Positions 36,392-43,495 of a stretch of 46,838 bases of DNA are shown piece by piece. The translations under genes and the position numbers were made by a program. Numbering within the stretch: the first letter of the stretch is position 1; each line of letters opens with the position of its first letter. The notes under the pieces were generated by a model. That model worked only from the letters and a program-made list of their open reading frames with translations. It made no database searches and was not told the origin of the DNA. Source of the stretch: Actinomycetes bacterium (GTDB lineage: Bacteria; Actinomycetota; Acidimicrobiia; Acidimicrobiales; Palsa-688); assembly GCA_021788115.1 (NCBI GenBank), contig JAJYLA010000008.1:1-46838 (forward strand), given 5' to 3'.

Positions 36392-36812
36392 TCAGTCCTC
36401 GATCTGCCCCCTTCCTGTCCGCTGAAGACCGGCCCGCATGGCCGCCAGCGTCTCAGGCGAAAGGCCGACCCACTCGACGAGCTCACCGACAACCCGAAGC
36501 GGCTCGCGGCTACGGAACGACTGCGTCGGATTTCCAGGGAACTTCTTGTCGGTGACATTTGGGTCGTCTTCGAACTCACCTGTTGGCTCGACCACATAGA
36601 ATTCGCCCGGGGCCGTCACCGGTGGCGACTTCGGCTCCCCATGTTGCGGCGCCGAGCGTGGCGGTGAAGTAGACGTAGTTCATCACCCGGCCCTCTTCGA
36701 AGTTGGATGCGCGGCCTGAGACCAGCATCTCACCCACGGCGAGGTCCGCCTTCGTTCCGTGCAAGTACACGTCCGATTCTGCAGCCGAGTCGGGTGCTGT
36801 CGAGCCCTGCAT
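36392..36812 (-). pseudogene. arr: Rifampin ADP-ribosyltransferase (Arr), frameshifted
   Basis: From ATG 36812 the first frame encodes YLHGTKADLAVGEMLVSGRA, SNFEEGRVMNYVYFTATLGA and ATWGAEVATGDGPGR, the NAD-binding N-terminal half of Arr. One extra base near 36605 shifts it to a stop. The next frame continues exactly with FYVVEPTGEFEDDPNVTDKK, FPGNPTQSFRSREPLRVVGE and VEW. Arr inactivates rifampin by ADP-ribosylating the ansa-chain hydroxyl. With one base removed it would be about 140 aa, the normal length. arr genes are well-known integron cassettes as well as chromosomal genes in actinobacteria. Confidence 0.92.
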
Positions 36813-36975
36813 GTCGTCGTCGGCGTTGTCGATGCCGATGAGGGGATTCCAGGTCCGCGATGGGCTGACCTCTGGTGGGTGAATCGGCCATTCCGGCCAT
36901 CGTCTTGGCGTCGAAGGGCGGTCCAGCGAGAATGGTCTTGACCCTGACGCGACGTCAACCCTTCATGATGGTCCT

Positions 36976-37800
36976 ATGAGTACGACACCAGCCATCCGGA
37001 TAGCCGGACTCGTGAAGTCCTACGGCGATCTCGGGGTGCTTCGCGGGGTTGACTTCGACGTGGCGCCGGGCAGCATCTTCGCCCTGCTCGGTTCCAACGG
37101 GGCCGGCAAAACCACTGTCGTCAAGATCTTGTCCACCCTGCTCAAAGCTGACGGCGGTACGGCCGTGGTGAACGGCTTCGACGTTGTCACTCAGGCGGCC
37201 GAGGTGCGCCAGTCGATCAGCCTCACTGGACAGTTCGCCGCCGTCGACGAGATACTCACCGGGCGGGAGAACTTGGTGCTGATCGCCAAACTGCGCCACC
37301 TCGACACACCGGGCCACATCGCCGACGATCTGCTGGCCCGCTTCTCGCTCATCGACGCCGGGGCCCGCCGTGTGACGACCTACTCCGGCGGGATGCGTCG
37401 CCGTCTCGACATCGCGATGAGCTTGATCGGCAACCCGCCGGTGATCTTCCTGGACGAGCCGACTACCGGACTCGACCCCCAGGCGCGTCTCGAGGTGTGG
37501 CGGGCTGTTCGCGATCTCGCCCACGTCGGCACGACGGTGCTGCTCACCACGCAGTACCTCGATGAGGCCGAGCAGCTCGCCGACCGGATCGCGATTCTCC
37601 ACGAGGGAAGGATTCTCGTCAACGGCACGCTGGCCGAGCTCAAGGCGCTGTTGCCGCCCGCCCGGGTCGAGTACGTCGAGAAGCAGCCGAGCCTCGAAGA
37701 GGTCTTCCTCGCACTCGTCGGTCGGCGCACCGGCGCGGAAGACAGCCAGAACGACACGGCGGCCGCCCGGTCGCCACGGACAACTGAGGTCGAACGATGA
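36976..37800 (+). CDS. ABC transporter ATP-binding protein (DrrA-like)
   Basis: The 274-aa cytosolic subunit has the Walker A GSNGAGKTTVVK, Q-loop region LTGQFAAVDEILTGRENL, signature YSGGMRRRLDIAMSLIG, Walker B VIFLDEPTTGLDP and the switch His replaced by Gln in LLTTQYLDEAEQLAD, as in DrrA-type drug exporters. The C-terminal ~60 residues form the DrrA-specific extension with PSLEEVFLALVGR. ATG 36976 is divergent from the Arr region. Its stop overlaps the permease start (ATGA at 37797-37800). Confidence 0.95.
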   Translation: MSTTPAIRIAGLVKSYGDLGVLRGVDFDVAPGSIFALLGSNGAGKTTVVKILSTLLKADGGTAVVNGFDVVTQAAEVRQSISLTGQFAAVDEILTGRENLVLIAKLRHLDTPGHIADDLLARFSLIDAGARRVTTYSGGMRRRLDIAMSLIGNPPVIFLDEPTTGLDPQARLEVWRAVRDLAHVGTTVLLTTQYLDEAEQLADRIAILHEGRILVNGTLAELKALLPPARVEYVEKQPSLEEVFLALVGRRTGAEDSQNDTAAARSPRTTEVER

Positions 37801-38558
37801 ACAAGCACTTCCTCCGCGACACGAAAGCGCTGCTGGGCCGCTCCCTGCGCCACATCCTGCGCAGCCCCGACACGATCATCACCACCGCCATAACCCCGAT
37901 CGCCATGCTGCTGATGTTCGTCTACGTCTTCGGCGGAGCGATCAACACCGGCGGCGTCAAGTACGTGAACTACCTCCTACCGGGCATCCTGCTGATCACG
38001 GTCGCCTCCGGCGTCGCCTATACCGCGGTGCGGCTGTTCACCGACGTGTCCGGCGGGATCTTCGAACGGTTCCAGTCGATGCCAATCGCCCGCTCAGCGG
38101 TCCTGTGGGGCCACGTACTCACCTCGCTGATCGCAAACCTGATCTCGCTAATATTGGTCGTCGTCGTCGCCGTGGCGATCGGGTTTCGCTCGGGAGCCGG
38201 CATCCTCGGCTGGCTCGGGGTAGTCGGCATCATCGTTCTATTCACGCTGGCGCTGACTTGGCTGGCAGTGATCCCGGGTCTCGCCGCGAAGACACCCGAC
38301 GGCGCCGGCGCGTTTGCCTATCCGCTGCTGTTCCTGCCGTTCGTCAGCTCGGCCTTCGTGCCCACCACAGAGATGGCTGGCCCGGTCAAGTGGTTCGCCG
38401 AGCACCAGCCAGTCACCTCGATCGTCAACACGCTCCGCAACCTCTACGCCGCCCAACCGCTCGGCAACGACCTGTGGACCGCTCTGGGCTGGTGCGTCGG
38501 CCTTCTGATCGTGGCCTGGGCGCTCGCCGTACGGACCTACCACCGCAAGCTCGCCTGA
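37797..38558 (+). CDS. ABC transporter permease (DrrB-like, ABC-2 type)
   Basis: The 253-aa membrane protein has six predicted helices: IAMLLMFVYVFGGAI, LLPGILLITVASGVAY, ANLISLILVVVVAVAIGF, ILGWLGVVGIIVLFTLAL, FAYPLLFLPFVSSAFVP and WCVGLLIVAWALAV. The ABC-2 motif lies in the fifth (PLLFLPFVSSAFVPTTEM). With the upstream ATPase it should form a dimeric exporter for a hydrophobic drug or lipid; the substrate is unknown. Translationally coupled to the ATPase and followed after 38 nt by the MerR gene. Confidence 0.95.
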   Translation: MNKHFLRDTKALLGRSLRHILRSPDTIITTAITPIAMLLMFVYVFGGAINTGGVKYVNYLLPGILLITVASGVAYTAVRLFTDVSGGIFERFQSMPIARSAVLWGHVLTSLIANLISLILVVVVAVAIGFRSGAGILGWLGVVGIIVLFTLALTWLAVIPGLAAKTPDGAGAFAYPLLFLPFVSSAFVPTTEMAGPVKWFAEHQPVTSIVNTLRNLYAAQPLGNDLWTALGWCVGLLIVAWALAVRTYHRKLA

Positions 38559-38596
38559 ACCGCCCGGCACACTTACCCGATGAACAGCGATCCGAG

Positions 38597-39373
38597 ATGT
38601 TGACGATCAGCCAGCTCGCAGCGTACGCCGGCGTCACCGTGCGGACGGTGCGCCACTACCACTCGAAAGGCTTGCTGCCCGAGCCCGCACGCGACCACTC
38701 CGGTTACCGACGCTACGACGCGGCGGCTGTCGTCGAGCTGATCCGAATCAGGACATTGGCCGAGGCCGGCGTGCCGCTATCTCGGATCCAAGAGCTGCTG
38801 TCGGCAAGCGAAGAGGAGTTCGCCGAGGCGATCGAGGACATCGACCGTCGCCTGCGCGCCGAGATACGCCAGCGACAACGCCACCGCGAACGGGTCGCCC
38901 AGCTCTCCGCTGGCGACCGACTAGCACTGCCGCCCGAGGCGGTCGACTACCTCGAGCGGCTCCGCCAGCTTGGCGTCCCCGAGAGGGCGATCGAGATGGA
39001 GCGCGACGCATGGATCCTCGTGGCCGCGCAGATCCCGGACCAGATGCCGGCACTCATGGCGCTCAAGCGCGGACAGATCGAAGACCCGGCCGTCGCAGCG
39101 ATCTACCTCGACCTCGTCGAGGCCGCCGACTGGGATGCCGACGATCCACGCCTTCCGGTCATCGCCGACCAGCTCGTCGTTTTGATCGAGAAGGACGCCG
39201 AGCAGTGGAGCGAGGACCAGATCCCCGACTTCACGCTCGACGACGAACTCGTCGCCTTGCTCGACGAGGTGTTCCTCAACGCGGTCCCGGTCGCCCGGAC
39301 GCTGCTGTGCCTGCTTGAGGAACGCGGCTGGACCGGATGGACCAAGCTGGAACGCGTCGGCCCTCCGTCGTAA
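38597..39373 (+). CDS. MerR-family transcriptional regulator
   Basis: The 258-aa regulator starts at ATG 38597. The winged-helix DNA-binding domain is MLTISQLAAYAGVTVRTVRH, YHSKGLLPEPARDHSGYRRY and DAAAVVELIRIRTLAEAGVP, followed by the dimerisation helix (LSASEEEFAEAIEDIDRRLR). The ~140-residue C-terminal effector region is acidic and helical without the Cys of metal sensors, typical of TipA/BltR-type drug sensors. It probably controls the adjacent exporter genes. Confidence 0.93.
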   Translation: MLTISQLAAYAGVTVRTVRHYHSKGLLPEPARDHSGYRRYDAAAVVELIRIRTLAEAGVPLSRIQELLSASEEEFAEAIEDIDRRLRAEIRQRQRHRERVAQLSAGDRLALPPEAVDYLERLRQLGVPERAIEMERDAWILVAAQIPDQMPALMALKRGQIEDPAVAAIYLDLVEAADWDADDPRLPVIADQLVVLIEKDAEQWSEDQIPDFTLDDELVALLDEVFLNAVPVARTLLCLLEERGWTGWTKLERVGPPS

Positions 39374-39484
39374 CCGGAAACAGTCAGGCGGCGAACTCAC
39401 GCCGGCCACCATCGAGACATCCCACGCCAAGAGACCCGTTCCAATATCCCAGGCGGTTGTGCCTCCGAATACCGGGGGAAACGC

Positions 39485-39499
39485 GCCCCTGATCGCCGG
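39485..39499 (-). repeat. Cassette-junction motif, copy i (degenerate)
   Basis: The minus strand reads CCGGCGATCAGGGGC, 23 bp beyond the FAH-family stop. It keeps CCGGCGAT and AGGGG of the core. A second CCGGCGG lies nearer the stop (39508-39514). Weak on its own. Confidence 0.3.
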
Positions 39500-39521
39500 G
39501 TACGTCCGCCGGTTCAGTCAA

Positions 39522-40454
39522 CTAGCGGTCGGGCCCCTCGGCCACATAACGATTTGTCAATCTCCCGATCCCCTCGATCTCGGTGACGATGTCATCTCCC
39601 GGTTTGAGAAACGGGATGGGCGAGCCATCTCGGGTACTGCCGCAACCGGCCAGACATATCACGCCAGTTGGGATGGTCATGAATTGCGAAATCAACGCAA
39701 CAAGCTCGGCCGCGCTCCGCAGCATGTCAGCAGTGGAGTGATCGAAGGTGAGTTCACCGTTGATCCAACACCTCTTTCTAAGCCGTATGGGATCGGCGAG
39801 CTCGTCCAGGGTCACCAAGGCCGGACCGGTCGGACAGAAGGTGTCGAAGCTCTTGCCAAGGGTCTTGGCCGGCAGATCAGACCAGGTCCACGGCGCCGGG
39901 CTTGACCCGAACTCGTGACGGCGTTCGGTGATGTCCAGCGCGACCACGTACCCGGCGATCGCCTCGGAGGCCTCACCGATCGTGAGGTGCCGGGCGGCGC
40001 AGCGAGTCACTACTCCGAGCTCGGGTTCAGCGATTACCCAGGCCTCACCTAAGGGGAGTCGTTCCGGGTCCGGAAGAACAACGTCGTGGTGCGGACCTGT
40101 TACCGCTGTCGGCGACTTCCCAACCACCATTGGGAAGGTCGAACGCTCGCTGGGCGGGAAGTTGGCAATAACGGACAAGACCAGCGGAGGGCATGGGACT
40201 GGCGGGCCGAGCTCGACATCCTCGAGTGGGTTGCCACCTGAGAATGGCCCGCCGTGGGACAGCGCTATCAGGTCATCGAAGTGGTTGACCACGGCAGACC
40301 GCGGGTCAGCAGGAATCGACCCGCCAGACAACTCGCCAACATCGAACACGGAACTCCCGATCAGTAGGCTCGCCCGGCCGTTCGCGTTCACGAATCGGAC
40401 GCCGCACGATACGTCACCTGCGGTGACCGTAACCTCAAGCTCGACGATTCGCAT
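39522..40454 (-). CDS. Fumarylacetoacetate hydrolase (FAH) family protein
   Basis: The 310-aa product has a ~70-residue N-terminal cap and the FAH catalytic fold: PPLVLSVIANFPPSE, an acidic metal-site strand EPELGVVTR (E-x-E), GYVVALDITERRHEF (Asp ligand), LPAKTLGKSFDTFCPTGPAL and GSTRDGSPIPFLKPGDDIVT. Family members hydrolyse or decarboxylate beta-diketo acids with Mg2+. The usual KG-x-D-T-F reads KSFDTF. ATG 40454 is the start. Intact, single gene between copies h and i. Confidence 0.87.
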   Translation of the reverse strand: MRIVELEVTVTAGDVSCGVRFVNANGRASLLIGSSVFDVGELSGGSIPADPRSAVVNHFDDLIALSHGGPFSGGNPLEDVELGPPVPCPPLVLSVIANFPPSERSTFPMVVGKSPTAVTGPHHDVVLPDPERLPLGEAWVIAEPELGVVTRCAARHLTIGEASEAIAGYVVALDITERRHEFGSSPAPWTWSDLPAKTLGKSFDTFCPTGPALVTLDELADPIRLRKRCWINGELTFDHSTADMLRSAAELVALISQFMTIPTGVICLAGCGSTRDGSPIPFLKPGDDIVTEIEGIGRLTNRYVAEGPDR

Positions 40455-40511
40455 CCGGGCGACACCGCGCTATCAAGCGTCCCCTAATCCCGGGCCCCAC
40501 CGGTCCGACAA

Positions 40512-40555
40512 GACGCACCCCAACGCCGGGTTCAGGTCGTTGTTCTGGGTGCGTC
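40512..40555 (-). repeat. Cassette-junction motif, copy h, in a 9-bp inverted repeat
   Basis: On the plus strand GACGCACCC (40512-40520) and GGGTGCGTC (40547-40555) pair perfectly. Inner AACG/CGTT segments can also pair. In the minus-strand direction the right end reads CCCGGCGTTGGGGTGCGTC, so the recurring core GGCGTTGGGG forms one foot of the hairpin. GTTGGGG at one end and an AAC-ending segment (ACCCAGAAC) at the other is the clearest attC-like geometry in the window. It sits between the CDP-alcohol transferase and FAH genes. Confidence 0.55.
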
Positions 40556-40605
40556 AGTCTGCGGACGAGCAGGATCGGCGCGGTGATCAGCACGCCAGTA
40601 TGCGC

Positions 40606-41274
40606 TCATCCGGTACGCCGGGAGTGCTTCGACTGCGCGTTGTTGTGTGGAGGCGAGACCGGTGGTCTTCGGCGCCGGCTTCGCCCGTTGCGGGCGGTCT
40701 GCCAGTACCTGACGGTGGTGGGGATGCCGAGGAAGGCGACTCCGCCGTAGCTGCCGAGCGCCCCGGATACGTGCAGCGCACGGGCTAATCGGGGGTGCGT
40801 TCGCTCAGCGTTTTTGGCGGCCACCTGAATGCCCATGCCGGTGGCACTGGTCATCATCGCCCACTTTGCACGCTGGTCGGGGAATACCCCAGGCTCAGCG
40901 TTGCGGAGCAGGTCGTAGCCGGTGACCACGGCGTTGGCCACGTTGTAGGCGGCGACGGTGGCGATCAGGGGTCGGTCGGCGAAGCGTAGACGCCAGATGT
41001 GCCACGCAGCCCAAAAGATCTTCGGTTTGTCACCGACGTGATCCATGATTTCCCCGACACGGGTGACCGTGCCGGTGCGGCGGGCGATGATGCCGTCGGC
41101 CAAGTCGGCAAAGTACGACGGGGCGCCGACTGCGTATCCCTTCCAGGTTCCCAGCCTGGGACCAGCCCACCATGCGCCCACGAAAGCGATCACGTCGAGG
41201 AGGTTGGCCGGAGTGACGACGCCGCCGGTGGCAGCGGCGAGGCGCTGCAGGGCCGAATCGGGGGCCTCGGCCAC
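40606..41274 (-). CDS. CDP-alcohol phosphatidyltransferase family protein
   Basis: The 222-aa integral membrane enzyme carries the complete catalytic signature DG-x2-AR-x8-G-x3-D-x3-D in ADGIIARRTGTVTRVGEIMD plus HVGD. Helices flank it (LLDVIAFVGAWWAG, PLIATVAAYNVANAVVTGY). It transfers a phospho-group from a CDP-linked donor to an alcohol acceptor in phospholipid synthesis; the acceptor is unknown. The last ~25 residues are Arg/Pro/Ser-rich. Two-residue normal start at ATG 41274. Intact; flanked by copies e and h. Confidence 0.9.
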   Translation of the reverse strand: MAEAPDSALQRLAAATGGVVTPANLLDVIAFVGAWWAGPRLGTWKGYAVGAPSYFADLADGIIARRTGTVTRVGEIMDHVGDKPKIFWAAWHIWRLRFADRPLIATVAAYNVANAVVTGYDLLRNAEPGVFPDQRAKWAMMTSATGMGIQVAAKNAERTHPRLARALHVSGALGSYGGVAFLGIPTTVRYWQTARNGRSRRRRPPVSPPHNNAQSKHSRRTG

Positions 41275-41355
41275 GGGTCGATCCTAGGCCGTCCACCGCC
41301 CCTCCCCGGCGCGCTGAGAATGTCCCAGAACATGAACTTCGAATCTGCAAGCCCG

Positions 41356-41372
41356 GTGTCCTCAATCGCCGG
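41356..41372 (-). repeat. Cassette-junction motif, copy e
   Basis: The minus-strand core is CCGGCGATTGAGGACAC. It lies between the small minus-strand frame ending at 41414 and the CDP-alcohol transferase start at 41274. CATCAAC just before it is a possible inverse core but is too close for a usual attC. Confidence 0.4.
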
Positions 41373-41413
41373 TTGATGGGTGATATGGCCGCTGTCCGTC
41401 CCCGAGCGGGCTC

Positions 41414-41680
41414 TTACAGGATGTTGATGGGGATGTCGTCGTGTTCGGCGGCGGCTTTGAGGTTCGGGCCGACGTCCTGGCTGGAGACTGCGATCGCCCC
41501 GCCGAGGCGATCACCCGGATGCTCGAAGAGGCTCCCGAGGAGCCCGTCTGAGCCTTCCCCCCTGACAGGCCGACCCCAGACCGCGGCGTCGTGTAATGAT
41601 GTAAGTGCATGCTGTCGCACGTCGTCCGACCACGAAGTACCCAGCCAGCGACCGAGGAGCCCCGCCTGGTGATCGAGCAC
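41414..41680 (-). CDS. Possible small hypothetical protein (88 aa)
   Basis: The minus-strand frame runs from ATG 41680 to TAA 41414. Its end, AAAEHDDIPINIL, looks like a natural acidic C-terminus, and its position before junction copy e matches the one-gene-one-site pattern. The N-terminal half overlaps the start of the ferritin-like pseudogene on the other strand by about 70 nt and shows no recognisable domain. It may be a truncated remnant. Confidence 0.35.
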   Translation of the reverse strand: MLDHQAGLLGRWLGTSWSDDVRQHALTSLHDAAVWGRPVRGEGSDGLLGSLFEHPGDRLGGAIAVSSQDVGPNLKAAAEHDDIPINIL

Positions 41681-41947
41681 CGGGAGGCGCTCATCTTACA
41701 TGATCTGCGAGGCGGCCGAGCTGGAGCACGGCTTGACGTGCGAGTACCTTTTCGCGGCCTTCAGCCTCAAGCAGCGAGCCGACGAGGGAGTGTCCGCGGA
41801 ACAGCTCGCCGCCGTCGGGCGGTGGCGAGCGACGGTCTTGGGCGTCGCCGCCCAGGAGATGCTCCACTTGGCGCTGAGCGCCAACACGCTCACCGCTCTG
41901 GGCGCCTCCCCCCAGCTGTCACGACCCAACCTGCCTCAACCGGCGCG
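41609..41947 (+). pseudogene. Ferritin-like (VioB-type) protein, frameshifted and truncated
   Basis: The start frame ends in RLVIEHREALI; after one extra base near 41696 the next frame continues MICEAAELEHGLTCEYLFAA, FSLKQRADEG, VLGVAAQEMLHLALSANTLT and LGASPQLSRPNLPQPA. This is the N-terminal ferritin-like domain of VioB/iminophenylpyruvate-dimer-synthase-type proteins, with Glu and His ligands in AAELEH and QEMLHL. Homology stops at about 41947, where an MFS gene fragment on the other strand begins. Roughly two-thirds of the protein is lost. Confidence 0.8.
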
Positions 41948-42095
41948 CCCCGGCTTTGGCCGGTGAGTGGGTGACCGCGAGGACCAGCAGCGGGTACGCG
42001 ACGCTCGACATGCTCGAGCCGAAGGTCGACAGGAGCTGCCCCCCTTGGAGCAGCATGAAGTCGCGGTTGTGCCGCAGCGGCGTGGGCCCCGTCAC
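41948..42095 (-). pseudogene. N-terminal fragment of an MFS transporter
   Basis: GTG 42095 on the minus strand opens PLRHNRDFMLLQGGQLLSTF, GSSMSSVAYPLLVLAVTHSP and KAGAR, the first helix and loop of the MFS_3-type exporters. After about 41948 the frame reads into the antisense of the ferritin-like gene. It starts 30 nt after the HtrA-like protease stop, so protease and transporter may once have been one operon. Confidence 0.72.
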
Positions 42096-42125
42096 GGCTC
42101 GATTGTCGCACCTACGCGGGGAGAC

Positions 42126-43208
42126 CTACTGGGGTGGTCCGCTGACCAGGGTCATCGCTGCCTGGTGCGTCGCACCGACCCCGTCGGTCCAGGCGACCTG
42201 CACCACGTCTCCGGGGCGCTCCCGCTGGAGCAGCTCGGTCATCTGGGCGGGGGACTGGATCCGGTGGCGGGCGAACCATGTCACCACGTCGCCGCTCCGC
42301 AAGCCGCCACGCTCTGCGGGTGAGCCCGCCGACACGGCGGTGATGAGGATCCCCGAGAGGAAATCTGTGGCCGGATAGTCGAGGCAGGAGAACTGCGCGC
42401 CGAGGGACGCCGTCGGCCCGACGTGGATCGTAAACGACGCACGCCCGGCGACGATCTGCCGCGCGATGTCGACGACCCGAGAGATCGGGATCGCGAAGCC
42501 GAGATAGCCGCCCGACGCATCCCGATACCCAGCGGTCAGCATCCCGATGACACGTCCGGCGTGGTCGACTAGGGCGCCGCCCGAATCGCCCGGCTCGAGA
42601 GGGGCGGTTACCTGGACCATGCCAGTCAGGGGTAGCGACATGTCGTTCGGCCCGTCGCTCGCGACCGTCATACTACCCAGCCCGACGATGGTCCCGGACG
42701 TGACCGTGGGGCTGCCGCACGTGCCGTTGCCATTGCCGATCGCCAGGATCTGCTCCCCGCGAGCGATGCTCGTACCGAGCCCCAAGGTGGCCGCCTCCAG
42801 GTCGTCCGCCCCCTCGAGCCGCAGGACGGCGACATCGTCGGTCACGTCCGAGCCGACGACGGTCGCGGCGTACCGGCGGCCGTCCACCAGGTCGCGCACC
42901 GTCACCGTGCCCGCCCCGGCGATGACGTGGTTGTTCGTGACCACCTCGCCGGCGGCGGTGAGGACGATCCCGGTCGCCCGGTTGCCGTCACCGGGCTGAT
43001 AGGCGAAGGTGGTCATGACATCCACGAGGGAGGGTTCGGCCCGGCAGCCGACGAACGCAAAGGTCGACGCCCTGCCCCAGTGGCGTACCGCCGCGACCCC
43101 GGTCATCGCGACCAGGGCAACCAGAACGATTCCCACTGCCGCGTAGCACGCGCGCCGCCGGCGTTGGCATGCCCCCGGCGGCTTCGTCAACCAGGGTGTG
43201 CCGGTCAT
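42126..43208 (-). CDS. Membrane-anchored HtrA-like serine protease with PDZ domain
   Basis: The 360-aa product has one N-terminal membrane helix (about residues 21-41) after a basic cytosolic end. The trypsin-like domain carries H94 (VTNNHVI), D125 (TDDVAVLRL) and S209 (EPGDSGGALV). A C-terminal PDZ domain (about residues 275-355) has SGILITAVSAGSPAERGGLR and SGDVVTWF. This is the layout of DegP/HtrA-like envelope proteases of actinobacteria that degrade or process misfolded exported proteins. ATG 43208 is the start. Intact. Confidence 0.92.
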   Translation of the reverse strand: MTGTPWLTKPPGACQRRRRACYAAVGIVLVALVAMTGVAAVRHWGRASTFAFVGCRAEPSLVDVMTTFAYQPGDGNRATGIVLTAAGEVVTNNHVIAGAGTVTVRDLVDGRRYAATVVGSDVTDDVAVLRLEGADDLEAATLGLGTSIARGEQILAIGNGNGTCGSPTVTSGTIVGLGSMTVASDGPNDMSLPLTGMVQVTAPLEPGDSGGALVDHAGRVIGMLTAGYRDASGGYLGFAIPISRVVDIARQIVAGRASFTIHVGPTASLGAQFSCLDYPATDFLSGILITAVSAGSPAERGGLRSGDVVTWFARHRIQSPAQMTELLQRERPGDVVQVAWTDGVGATHQAAMTLVSGPPQ

Positions 43209-43495
43209 CGTCCCCGACCTCCGAGCCGACTATAAGGCTCCGAGAATGATGCTTGAAGAGGTCATTATGCCCTATGTGTGGATCTTGGCTGTCCAATGAC
43301 TGTTCCCTACTCACAGTGTTCACAATCAGGACTTTATACCCTTCAAACAAAACCTGCTTTCGTGATCAACTTCGTATTAGACAGACGCAAAGAGCACGGG
43401 AAACGTGGTCACTGCTGCAGTCGACTCGCCTGTGACATTGGCCGCAATCCCTCTGATAAGAGGATGCGATATTTGTCGCATCAGAAGGAGTAGGT
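43209..43495. other. A+T-richer divergent promoter region
   Basis: This 287-nt gap between divergent genes is much richer in A+T than the rest of the window, notably 43230-43400. It should hold promoters for the protease and for the 43496 gene. Apart from the operator-like palindrome below I cannot define a clear -10/-35 pair. Confidence 0.5.
43463..43482. promoter_or_regulatory. Operator-like palindrome before the multi-histidine membrane protein
   Basis: GATGCGA (43463-43469) and TCGCATC (43476-43482) form a perfect 7-bp inverted repeat with six bases between, 14 bp before ATG 43496 and directly upstream of the AAGGAG. Its GATGC...GCATC outline is like sites bound by Rrf2-family (NsrR-type) repressors, but that likeness is only by eye. 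Position would let a repressor block transcription or ribosome access. Confidence 0.55.

Noticed and set aside
36813-36975. Coding sequence before Arr on the minus strand (ILAGPPFDAKTMAGMADSPT)
   Set aside because: The stretch reads somewhat protein-like but has no start, no recognised family and is interrupted before Arr; insufficient support.
41700-41966. Independent 88-aa gene starting MICEAAELEHG
   Set aside because: The upstream frame supplies the expected preceding residues (VIEHREALI), so this is the second frame of one broken ferritin-like gene.
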